From: Hyaloscypha bicolor E
Taxonomy: Eukaryota > Ascomycota > Leotiomycetes > Helotiales > Hyaloscyphaceae
Direction: 5' to 3'
Assembly (NCBI RefSeq): GCF_002865645.1
Contig: NW_020194691.1
Span: forward strand, 1,426,001-1,490,000
DNA: 64,000 nt
In this document: positions 49,170 to 60,500 of the stretch, in pieces
Numbering within the stretch: position 1 is the first letter of the stretch
Layout: every line of letters starts with the position of its first letter
The notes under the pieces: model-generated
The model's database searches: none
Seen by the model: the letters and a program-made list of their open reading frames with translations, nothing else
Told to the model about the DNA's origin: nothing
Made by a program: the position numbers and the translations under genes

Positions 49170-50849
49170 GTGTCATATTCCGCGAATCCTATCGAACCTG
49201 TGATTGCTATGGAAGGCAAGGAGTCCAATTACAATTCCGATCGCGAAGGCTCCGGTAATATGGCAACGAAAACAGGTGCGACGACCTCACCCCCGACCTC
49301 ACCCCCAACCGCACCCCCGAAAGTACCCCCGAAAGCATTCCCGAAAGCACCCCAGTTCAGATTTCGCACACTTGTAAAGAATGCGACTCTGCCACTACCA
49401 AACGATCCTAATATGCGAGAGAGGCGCATTAAAGTCATGGAAATAAATAATAGTGAACTCTAATACAAGGTCCCGGTAGAGGACATTGAAAAGAACCCTC
49501 GATAGGCCAAATACCAGGATAAAGAGAAGACTTCCTTGAAGAAAAAGCCATTAGAATCTGAGTAGAAGGATACTAGGGAAGCAAATAATAGCAAGAAAGG
49601 AGAGGAGGAGATTCCATAGTCCATGAATCGTGGCAAATGGGGAATTATTCCATACTATTAGCTATTATTAACCCAGCTTTCCAAGTTAGACAAGCCGGAA
49701 GACTTCCACTTGCCTAAGGACGAGAAGCTATACGAACCCAGAGGTATTAACCTTCTATAGCTAATGCGGGGAGAAGGAACCAGGTATAACGAGGAGGGCA
49801 AGAAAAGAATTCTTCACGCATAGCGCTGGAACATGTCGGGCCTTTACAGAAAAGACCTTAATGCAGAAACGTGGACCACCCTCTTAAAAGACCTCGGCAT
49901 TGACCGTCCCGAATATAATGAAATAGTTCGAAGAGCTCAAGTGGACAAGTTGACTGCATAATTAAAGAATAACCAGGAGTCCTTAATGAAAAAAGGTCTC
50001 TTGGCCTTTATTAGCGATCCTAAAAATCCCCAGGACCCAAAGAAGCCTCGGTGGGTAGCGGGAATAGAGTGGGAAGATATTAAAGAGGCGGATATTAAGG
50101 CGGTAATAATACTAGCTGCAGACCTTGCCTTTGCTAAGATTAAAAACTTGGCCGAAGCAAATTGGTCACTCTTCTCGCCGGAATAGAGGCTGTCCTTGTC
50201 CGACCTTCTTTGCAATGGCCCTCAATTTCTCGTGTCAAGTATTAAAGGCAGGTCTTCCTCGAGATGATTTTAATTATTGGCTAACACATTAGGGCCTAAC
50301 AGGCAATAATTCACGAAGTCCAACTCCGGTAGCAGACATTGCATCTCCTAACCACAACCCTTCTAGTAATAATTCAGTAAGAGTTTCACTAGTATATAAT
50401 AGACTCTTAAGTATTATTAGCGAGAAGGAGAAGAATAATAATAACTATTAGAGGCATTTATTGGGTAGTCCTCAGACCAGAGCTGACCGCACGGATCGAC
50501 GATCAGGGAGCGTCGGAAGTAATAGTTCGGTGGTTGCCAGATTATTAGCGGGGCATAATCCGCCAATAGACTAAGGTAGGCTCGAGAGAGCACCTTTATC
50601 TCAGAAGCTAATATATATCTAGGTACGAGTTCTCGCGGGAAGGATTATAATAGCGAAGTCGCGACAAAGCCTGTAATTAGACTACTGAATTATTAAGATA
50701 ACGTGAATGAAATGCGGGGCAACCGGCATAGTGCTCGTAGAAACAAGAATCCTCAGGAACTATTAGAAGAATTTAATACTATAAACAAGCGCATTTCTGG
50801 GGATCTATTAGGGCAGAGAGCAAAGAAGAAGAGAAGAGGGGGCGCTTAA
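49170..50849 (+). pseudogene. unrecognised gene remnant with many in-frame stops
   Basis: One plus-strand frame from 49,170 to TAA at 50,847-50,849 (560 codons). The start has hydrophilic sequence and a Pro-rich repeat (TSPPTAPPKVPPKA). Later segments are coherent between stops: LSKLDKPEDFHLPKDEKLYE, SGLYRKDLNAETWTTLLKDL, PKKPRWVAGIEWEDIKEAD. The end is strongly basic (GQRAKKKRRGG), perhaps a nuclear signal. Over twenty stops, nearly all TAG/TAA and concentrated at 50,190-50,560, interrupt it. The family is unknown. Confidence 0.55.
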
Positions 50850-51610
50850 TAATCCATAGCTAGCGGTTTCCTTAATAAAGGGAGGCTAATTAATAAATGA
50901 GAAATTATTGAGTCTTATAAAAGAATTTATAAAAAAATACTTAATATACCTCGAGCATAACTTCTAATTAAAAATAATTTAGAACTTATACCTTACTTGC
51001 CATTATATTTCAATGTTCTTTGCTTTACTATTCGATATTATAAATTATTATATTAATACCTTAAGGCCTTTTAAAGGGTTTTATTTATATAATCTGGCAA
51101 GCTTTTATAACCCTTCCCTATTTAACCCCCACCCTCCTCTAATTTTTTTATTTAAGAAAGATAATTCGAAATTAATATAAAAAGCCTATTACTAACCTAT
51201 TCCCCTCTTGCTCTTCTCTTACTAGCTATAATAATTCATTCTTTACTTCTCAAAAATAACTTCCCAAATAGAAGAATAACTCCCTAAATAGAAGAATAAT
51301 TCCCCAAATATAAGAATAACTCCCTAAATAGAAGAATAACGCCCTAAATAGAAGAATAATATATTCTTATAAGTTTTTATATTATATTTAAAGTAGTCTT
51401 CTTCTCGATTTATAGTTAATTAGATTAATTTTATTTACTTCTTGATTTATATTAATTTGCATGATCTTGGGTTACTTGTGCTTAATGAGCATATATCCCG
51501 ATTAAGCGACACATATATCACGCCCAATTTCAAAAGATAGGGCTTTGCTGGGATAAGAAGAACTTTTTGGAGAAGATAATTCTCGGGCCTTTTAATTCAT
51601 GTATTTATTA
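50850..51610. other. spacer with 20-bp tandem repeat
   Basis: No gene. A perfect-length 5 x 20 bp tandem repeat lies at 51,261-51,360. Confidence 0.5.
51261..51360. repeat. 5 x 20-bp tandem repeat
   Basis: Five units of YCCCTAAATAGAAGAATAAC type, exactly 20 bp each, differing by one to four bases, mainly C/T. Confidence 0.9.
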
Positions 51611-53213
51611 TTAAAACTGAATAGGTTCCCTCTATCTAATTCTAACTAACCCTTATTACTCTGATACTCGAGTAAAGAAAATCTTTGGCGGAATTGATTC
51701 AAGCCCATATAAGATCGTTCTATAAATACTAATTAATGCAGGATCCTCCAAAGACTATTAATCTTTATACCGTTTTTAAATAACCTCTGGAGTTAGACCC
51801 TTTACTTGGCAAACAAGCCTGACTTGGAGACGGTTTAGCGTCTTCTCCCAGTTACAATCTTTTAGCAGCCGCTCCTAATGTGTCCGACCTGTCTAGCTTC
51901 TCTTTAAAAGTTTATATATTCGTTCCCTAAGATTATATATACCAATAGTGGTTCCTGGTTGGAGTACAGGATGTGGACTGGACGCTAATAGTGACTCGAG
52001 TTGAGGCTCTCGAAATTCCTGTATATCGGATCTAAGGGGAGGCGAGATTGGGAGAAGAAGCCCGATATTATTCTGAACCAGATAGCAGGGGATAGCAGCT
52101 TGTCTTTTGCGAATTTCGGCCTTTGCCTTGGAGGGACTTCACGACCCGGTTTAATAATATAATATAGCTACCGAGAGACTATTGCCATTCGCATTTTCAA
52201 GTCGGTGCCAGGCCATGGCATTAGGACTGCCCTGGACCGATAACAGGTTGGTTCCCATCTTTATACTAGGATCAATTACCATAACTAAGATATCGAGCCC
52301 TAGGGACTGAATTTCGTGGACCTTTAAATACTTTAGTTAATACCTTACCTAGTTGGATTCGAGGATTTCTTATACTCCGTTCCGTTTGCTTTAAAGCCCT
52401 CGTAATAACCTTATTCTTAACCTTCTTAGTACAGTTTTACCAGTAATCTAGCTACTCTATTGTCTCGCTATTGACCTCCTCCCGAGGAATGGGCAGTGGG
52501 GGCCTAACCGCTGGGCGATTTTCCTTGTCTGCCATATGCTAGTACCTAGCTCTTTTAGTCTTTGAAAGCTTCTTATATTAGTCTGCGAGCCATGTAACCC
52601 CTTGCCCGCCTTATAGGGTCCCTTTAATCTTCTTCTTCTTATTAATATCCTTGAACTCTGGCGGTATTTTTTGGTGATTATATCTAAGGAATATTTGCCA
52701 CATACTACGTATTCTCGGCAAAGTGAAGTAATAGGAAGCATATCGTTTTAATGCGACCCGAGTAACTATCCGCACATTAACTCTCTGGCTTGTGGCAAGT
52801 TCGCCCAGTATTCGTTAGAGCTTATTAGTAATCTTATAAGCTGCAGCCACGCCCTCAGATCCAAGATCTGTTTTATTATTGAGCTCCTGTTCCTTGTCCT
52901 CTTTAGGACCGTTGGCTCTAGTGTAGCTGGCGTTACTAATAGTTGGCATGTCGTCCTATATATATTGTAGTTCGAAACCAAGTAGCGTATTCTCGTCGAG
53001 ATAGCAGGCTTCTATTAAAAGACGACTATATATCTTAGTATTAATCTTAATAGAGGGTTTGGGCATATATGCCTCGGGACGCAATTCGCAAGAAAATCGT
53101 GGTGCGATATAGACCGTCATATTAGTGTTCTTAATAATTAATGTCCGCTAGGGTGCGGGAGCCCTTGTGAGTTGGTCTATTTATATTACAACTCGCTCCC
53201 GTTAAGTAGGCAT
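51611..53213 (-). pseudogene. unrecognised two-exon gene remnant
   Basis: Minus-strand frame from ATG 53,213, interrupted by TAA/TAG. Exon 1 (to 52,349) reads VYIAPRFSCELRPEAYMPKP, IYSRLLIEACYLDENTLLGF and VNVRIVTRVALKRYASYYF. A plausible 49-nt intron (52,348-52,300, GTAAGG, ATTAAC, CCTAG) follows. Exon 2 (from 52,299) reads GLDILVMVIDPSIKMGTNL, VQGSPNAMAWHRLENANG and then a Pro/Leu-rich part to TAA at 51,613-51,611. A stretch L-A-D-x-Y-K-K-L-S-K-T-K-R-A-R-Y-x-H-M-A in exon 1 has a faint HMG-box look. That is not enough to name it. It starts 63 bp after the end of the next upstream remnant on the same strand. Confidence 0.5.
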
Positions 53214-53275
53214 GATTTATATACGAAGTATATTAATTAATATTAGTTATATTTGGCTAATATCTATATTGAATT

Positions 53276-54637
53276 CTATGCTAATAATGAAAGTTTATTA
53301 ATATCTGTATGTAAATCAACCAGGCGGGAATATCTCCGTTTCCTTAATAACTACTTCACATAAATACTTGAGAAAGAGGTGTCCTGTACCTCACTTCTAG
53401 TACCTGCTTAATCCAATATCCTTTTTGTATTATAGTTATAATTAGTCTCTGGGGTAAATAGACTCAGACGTAAAGTTCCTACTAAACGAGAAATTTCTTG
53501 ATACTGACCTGGCCTTAGTGCTCGTGTCTATTTTTTCGCCTTTGACTTGCTACCTCGTTTCTTAAGCCTTATATAGTTGTGAATATTCTACTTATTGCCC
53601 TGCTTAGCTAGTTGCATATTAATGTTCGAATTAGTCTATTACATAGAGGCAATTATGGTCGCATTCTCGGAGGTAGTGAATCAAGGCCTCTTTTTGGCAA
53701 ATGGCGGACATAATTCGTCCTCCGTAACTAGTCTCTCCCTGGGAAAAGGAAATTCTGGGTATGAGCTTCGTGGCGGCTGTGCTCGCCATTCAAGCTAGAT
53801 GGCTAGGAGGGTATGTTGTTCTGCTACTAGAGTATTGCTCTCATAGTTCTCTGGAGCTAAAGGTACTAGTTCGTTATTTAAGTCTTTGAAGCCTGCCTCG
53901 TTTCCTCCGTCGGATTCCCTTTCCTGACTGCATTTACCCTTCTCGGGTATATTACTGCCATAATGTGAATTATATACTGCGTTGATTTATATTGCTCCGT
54001 TGCCCCATTTTTCGAGCCCTGTCTCGTTGCCATTATTTGAATTCCTTTCTTTACTGCTTCTCCTCCGCTTCAATATATAGCTGGCGTAATGTGTATCCTC
54101 TTTGAGTAGCTGGGATAAAGCAGCTTCCATAGCGGGAATCGCAAGGCGCTTCTCTAGCTCGTGAAGGTTACGTGCCTGGAGTTTAGGGGTTGTAATACCT
54201 GCCCCAAAATTAAGGTAGCGAAGGTACTCTTGTCTCCTTAATAGACTTTCCTTATTAAAAGATGGGAGTTTCTTAAGTAAGAGATTAAAGTATCTTTTCC
54301 GCCGCCTTACTGGGAAGTCGCTAACACCTTGCTGAGCCTTCCTTGCTCGAAGGTTAATAAGCCCTAATTTAAAACAAAGATTAATAAGAGATAGTTCGTC
54401 CTCTGTTCCGTGCCCTGGCGCACGGCCTCTCTTTTTAATCTCGTACCTTACAAGATTCTCTGCAAGGTTTCTGCCAATTAACGGAATAACTTCGGAGATA
54501 GAGAATAAAAGTATTATATACTCGTGAATGAGCCTGAGATTCCTCTCTATATTAATTTTAAGCAAGTTATAAAAGAAGCAGTTTAGTAAAACGAATAATT
54601 TCGCGATACTAGTTTCAAGTACAAGCGAGCCTGGCAC
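53276..54637 (-). pseudogene. unrecognised basic-protein gene remnant
   Basis: Minus-strand frame of 454 codons. The first 216 codons (54,637-53,987) are uninterrupted: LAENLVRYEIKKRGRAPGHG, FPVRRRKRYFNLLLKKLPSF, then ELEKRLAIPAMEAALSQLLK. The same frame goes on past TAA with EKGKCSQERESDGGNEAGF, SSYPEFPFPRERLVTEDEL and LKKRGSKSKAKK to TAG at 53,278-53,276. Stops are mostly TAG/TAA. The 5' end is unclear: no ATG near 54,637, and the frame runs up into the C/G homopolymers at 54,646-54,676. The family is unknown; the many basic clusters suggest a nuclear protein. Confidence 0.5.
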
Positions 54638-54645
54638 AGATTCCG

Positions 54646-54676
54646 CCCCTATTACCCCCCCCCCTTTCCGCCCCCC
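54646..54676 (-). other. poly-G tracts, possible G-quadruplex
   Basis: On the minus strand: a run of 6 G, CGGAAA, a run of 10 G, TAATA, then 4 G. It could fold into a G-quadruplex, the run of ten supplying two tracts. It lies at or just upstream of the 5' end of the remnant at 53,276-54,637. Confidence 0.6.
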
Positions 54677-55984
54677 TAGCGAGAGGAAACGGGACCTACC
54701 AGACTAGAGAAGCAGGCCTCGAAGGCCATGGGTTAATTGGGGCCCCGGGCACAAAAGAGCGGGGGACACTTCGTTTGCTCAATGGGCTGCGTCTCCGAGT
54801 AATCTCTGTTTATTTCCTCTTGGGAATCGAAGATCCCATGCATGGAACCTGTAGCATCGGGTATCATTCCGCCGCCTACTTTATAATAAGTACAGGAAAA
54901 CTCGATAGCTCGACTTTTGATCATCTTATAATCCTGGCAAGCTAGTACTAATATGCCTCCCTTAAAGGAAGTGTAATACGAAATGCAGTTAATAAAAACC
55001 GCCTAAGGCAAGCAAGTATAGGAGAGTCTTATTAGGGGTGCTTTCGCGTGCATTACTGGCGTAACGGGCAATTATAAGACAAGGCTAATATTGGCTCGGG
55101 GGAGCTAGCTAGATGGCCCGGAGACGTGAATGTGGACTTTTGTGGACGTGCTCTGGGCAAAAGGCAACGTATAGGGTAATTGAATTGCTTCTCTGGTAAC
55201 TAGTAGATCCTTGCCGTGCTTAAATAAGAGTAAATTCATATTAGTTCGCGGAATATGGGCTGTCAGGAATCCCTGAGTAGTGGGAAAGCCATTATAGCTC
55301 GAGAGCAGCAAACGTCTTCTTTATACTACTAATATACGGAAGGTCAGCTTGGTAGGGTATGATTAATCCCGTCTTCTAAAGACAGGCTTCTAGGAAAGCG
55401 GGTCAGAAACTATAAGTCGGGGTAAGAAACCCGATCTCTGGCATAATTTTCAATCTAAAGTTCAAGCTTCTCAACTTTTTAATTAATGCTTTTATACCCC
55501 TCCTAAACCTACACGAGCATTTCACACTAATATGTGCCGTGTTAGAACTTTCGTCTGCGTCCTCTATAGTTATTACACCCGATAAATTGATCTCGGGCGC
55601 CCCTATTGCGGATTGATTGAATAGATGAGGTGCGACTAGCTAGTAATAACGATTAAGATAACGAGCTCTTATTATGGAGCAATTAGATGTTCTGAGTACT
55701 AGGTAGGTAGCCCCTTTCTTTTGAAATAATATTCCGAATCTGAAATAATCTAATACCTTTAGTAATATAGGATAATTATTCAAACCCGGACCCTCTTTTT
55801 ATAGCTGCTTTCTGGGCGCGAGAGATACAAATGCTGGAGTTTTATATTTATTGGCTGTTTTAGCATTGGCATGACGCAAGGAGAAATGGGTTGATTGCAC
55901 GCCCAGGCCTAGCATTATGGCCTGTAGAAGAGGATAATAATGCGAGCTTGGATGAGGAGGATCTTTAGATATATCGTGGAGTAT
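54677..55984. other. degenerate region, no gene assigned
   Basis: Intermediate composition. Two open minus-strand frames (54,733-54,924 and 55,105-55,311; the latter with AHIPRTNMNLLLFKHGKDL) look partly coding and may belong upstream of the 54,637 remnant, but I cannot connect them. Confidence 0.3.
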
Positions 55985-56765
55985 TTATATCGGCTGTTTA
56001 ACTATCGAAACCCAATCTTTGGCTGCTTAGCTATTGCAATCTGGTGAATTAAGTCTTGAGTGCAAGCCCAAGCTTTGGCTGCTTAACTATCGAAACCCAA
56101 GCTTCGGCTGCTTAGCTATCGAAACCAAGCTTTGGCTACTTAATTGTCGAAACCCAAGCTTTGGCCGCTTAGCTATTATAATCTAGTGAATTAAAATGTT
56201 TCGGCCGCTTAACTATTGAAATACAAGCTTTGGCCGCTTAACTATTGAAACCAAGTTTCGGCTACTTAGCCATTGTAATCTAGTGAATTAAAATGCTTCG
56301 GCCGCTTAATTATCGAAATATAAGCTTCGGCCGCTTAACTATTGAAACCCAAGCTTCGGCTACTTAACTATTAAAATTAAGTTTCGGCTACTTAGCTATT
56401 ATAATCTAGTGAATTAAAATACTTTAGCTACTTAACTATTGAAATACAAGCTTTAGCTACTTAACTATTAAAATATAAGCTTTAGCCGCTTAACTATTAA
56501 AATACAAGCTTTGGCTACTTAATTATTAAAACCAGGCTTCGGCCACTTAGCTATTAAAACCAAGCTTTGGCTATTTAATTATTAAAACCTAAGCTTTATA
56601 GCTATAGAACCCAAGCTTTAGCTATTTAATTATTAAAATTCAAGCTTTGGCTATTTAACTATTAAAACTCAAGCTTTAGCTACTTAGCTATTAAAATCAA
56701 GCTTTAGTTACTTAATTATTAAAATCAAGCTTTAGTTACTTATTTATTATAATCTAATAAATTAA
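55985..56765 (-). repeat. minisatellite array 3, inverted relative to array 2, decaying rightwards
   Basis: About 25 units of CGGCCGCTTAACTATTGAAA-CCAAGCTT type, the reverse complement of array 2. The left units keep GC (TTCGGCTGCTTAGCTATCG). The right end from about 56,600 is decayed (TTTAGTTACTTATTTATTATAATC). Together with array 2 it brackets 45.8-56.0 kb as an inverted pair. Confidence 0.87.
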
Positions 56766-57263
56766 AGTCTTAAAAAAAATATTCTAAATTTATTATTAAA
56801 GTATTATATAGGAAATACTATTTATAATTTAAACCTCAAATATAAAATTCAGGTTTCTTATTTATATATAAAGCTAAAAGCCTTATATAAAATAATAGTA
56901 AATAAATAAAATCTTATAATTAAATATAATTATATTAATTTCTAATTATAATATATATTTTTTATATTTCTATATAATTTTAATAATAATAATCTTTTAA
57001 AAACTTATAATTATATATTTTATTATTTTATTATAATAATACTAGAATTAATTAAGAAAACTAGTTAATAATATAAAGTTTATAACTTTTATTATATATT
57101 ATAAATATAAAAATATATTTATAAAAAAATAATACTTTTATTATTTATATAAAAAGTACTTTTATATTTATATTAGAATTTCTTTATTTATTTAATTTTA
57201 AATAAATAATTATTTAGGCTAATCTTATTTATTTATATTTAAATTAATAATAAATAATAATAT
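56766..57263. other. AT-rich spacer, no gene
   Basis: Near-pure A/T. The last five bases before the copia LTR are AATAT, part of its target-site duplication. Confidence 0.55.
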
Positions 57264-57563
57264 TATTAGTTTACTAGTAATATATAGTACTATTATATAA
57301 GTATAAAAGTACTATTTACGTAAAATTAGTAAAGTTATTATTATTTAGAAATAAGAATTATAGTATTATAATATTAATATATAATCCCTAAATTTACTAA
57401 GCCTAAAGAAATCTAGTTTACTAGTTAAGTTATTAATAAGATACGAGGTTATATAATTATATCCCGTATCTTATATTCTATTACTTATATCCTATTACTT
57501 ATATCCCGTATCTCATATCCCGTAACTATATATATAACTCCTAAAGAAATAATTATACTAATA
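57264..57563 (-). repeat. 3' LTR of copia copy D
   Basis: 300 bp; reverse complement matches the LTRs of copy C over its full length. Confidence 0.88.
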
Positions 57564-60500
57564 CTAGAAATTCTCTAAAAACGCGAAAAATAGTATTTCC
57601 CTCTAATTACATACAAATTTCCTAACCCGGCCTAGTACCAGATTTCCTAAATACTTTATATATCCATATTACTTCCGAGGTTTTAGTTATATACTAAAGG
57701 CCATAGCCTTTTATATATAACTTCCCTTTCTATAATATTCTCCTATTTTATATATCTATTTCCTATTTTATTTATACTTAACCTATTTCTTTATATCTAA
57801 TTATATAGTATTTATATTAATTAGGTACTTAAGAGTATTTATTAGCTTTAATTTTATTATAAAATCGGCAGGATTTAATTTTCCCTTAATTTATTTAACT
57901 TCTATAATCTCTTATTATTTATATACCTAATAAAGGCATATTATATTAATTATTAGATACTTTTCTTAAGTAGTTCCTAATTTAATAAGGCATTTATATA
58001 ATAATTTCAAATTCATATAGACTACTAGTAATAGTTCTATTTCTAGTATTTTATTAATTATAGATTTAACTAAAGCGCCCATATTAAAGCCATAAGCCAT
58101 ACTATAAAGTTCTAAAGCTAGAATACTTCTAGTAATTCTCTTATATTTAGTAAAGAACTAATAAATAATATTAGTATATCTAGTTCTATTTACTAGAACT
58201 ATAATATATCTAATTTAGGAAAAGAGATCTCTATTATTTATAAATAAAGCATTTATAAAAACAATTAAATATAAGAACTTCTTTACTAGCTTTACGAATT
58301 TTAGTTCTCTAATAATATTCTCAATTTACTATTAAATATATTTATTAAATATCTTTATATTAGTTTCCGAGAATTTAATAGCTTAAGTAATAATTAATAA
58401 GTTATATAAAGCTTCTAGTTAATAAACTAATATAATATATACTTCTTTAGTATATTAGGTAATATATTAATCCTTAATAAAGAAATCTTAATAAATAGTA
58501 ATATTTTTCATAGAAATAGTTTAGAGGTTTTTATACTAGTATTCTTATATAAGAATAATTCTAGTAATATCTATATAAATAATACCTTTATTAAACTTGA
58601 GATTATAGTTAATAGTAAGATATTTATATTTCTTAGCCAAGAACTTAGCCTTTTAGAGCTTTAGTTATTTTATCTTTATAAAATTATTATTTCTAATAAA
58701 TAAAGTATTATTAGTTTAAAAGCTAATAATTCCGAAGAATTATTTATTATAAAGAAAGCAAGAATTATAAATTAACTATTTTATAGAAAGCTTATTAATA
58801 TAATAAGAATAATAAGTCTTAAACTAGTAATTCCTAGCTTCCGGTATATTATATAATAGTTTTATAATCTTTAGAACTAAATTATTATTTAGATTTAGTT
58901 CTCTAGTAAGCTTATAAGATAAATTAATATAAAAATTATAATTAAATAAAATTATTAATTAGATATAAGCTTGCGAGATATTTTATAAATATAGCTTTAT
59001 AATATCTATTATTATAATAGTAATACTAAGAATAATTCTCTAGCTAATATATTAAATAATAAATAATTATATTAATACTATATGTTTTTTACTATTATTA
59101 TAAGCCTAGATAACTAGTCTTAACTTCTTAAACTCTCTCTTTATACCCTTATTCTTAATTTTATTAATAAATCGGGAATTAAAGATATATATTTCTTTTA
59201 ATACCTAAGATCTAGAAATAATCTCAAATATATTCTTTTCTAAAAAACTAGTAACTTTAACTTAACGGGAATTCTTATATAGGTTATTATTTTATAGGAA
59301 TACTATAATATCCGGGTTCTTATAAAAGTATTCTCTATTATACTTTAGTGAAATAGCAGAAATAGCAAGAGAAATTATACCTATATTACCTTTAGCCTTA
59401 TTATAAAGTTCGAAAATAGATTCAAATTCGGGGCTATTAATAATAACCTTAATATCTCCTATATAAAAGGGCTTTATAGAGATTAAGCAAAAAGTAATAT
59501 TATTATATAATAGAGCTAGTATATAGTTCTCTCTATTAATAGCTATTAGCTTATATAGCCTATTCTAATTACTAGATTAACTAGTATTTCCTTTATATTA
59601 TATAAGAATATCTAAATTTAAGAGAAGTTTATAGATATTAGTAATACTAGAACTATTTCAGGTATTTAGGGTATTTATAATCTAGTATCTAGCTTAAAGC
59701 TTCTGAATTTCTACTATTACTTTCTTAAATACTACTAATTACTATAATATAGTTAGTAATAGAATATTATATTTAGTTATTTGAGATAAAGTACTATAAA
59801 TCAAAAGAATTAGAATAATACTATTAGGTCTAATAGAATTATTAATAGCCTTAAAAGCTATTTAAAATATAGTATTTTTATTAATTCTATTAATTTTAGC
59901 TATAATAATAAGATAAGTATATTAAATTAGGCTATAATAATATTCTATAATTCTAATAAAACTATAAGCTTTTATAAGAATAATTTTAACCTTAATTCCT
60001 ATAGTATTTATAAGCTAAGCAAACTTCTTACTAGTAAACTACTTTCCGATATCTACTATAATCTAATTAGGAAGGCCTAAATAGGTATTAATCTAATATT
60101 ACTTTAAGGTATTTTAAGTATATAATATACTAATATTTTAAAGCTATTAGCCGGCTTAATATCTAGTACCTTTATTAATAATATAAAATATAAGCTTACC
60201 AGAAATATAAAAAATATTAATAATAATAAAATAATTAAAGCTAATATTATCTCTTAGGTTAAACTTAAATTATTCTAGTAATTATCTAAATTTCTGGTAT
60301 TACTTATAGTATTTTATAAAGTACTTAAAGGCTTTTATATTAATATTATAGCCTGCTTATTCTAGTATATTTCAAAGCTTACTAATAAATAAATAACTAA
60401 AATAGTAATATAAATATTATAATTTGATTTCTATAAAAAAGCAGGAATTATAAATAAAGAATTCAGAAATAAAGCTTTATAAAATAGTATTTTAAAGTAA

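Noticed and set aside
53595..53798. Plus-strand frame of 67 codons
   Set aside because: Shadow of the minus-strand remnant at 53,276-54,637, which is coherent over 454 codons.
36600..56000. Starship-type giant transposon with a captain recombinase
   Set aside because: No frame resembling a DUF3435 tyrosine recombinase was recognised; the multi-copy idea is kept without this label.
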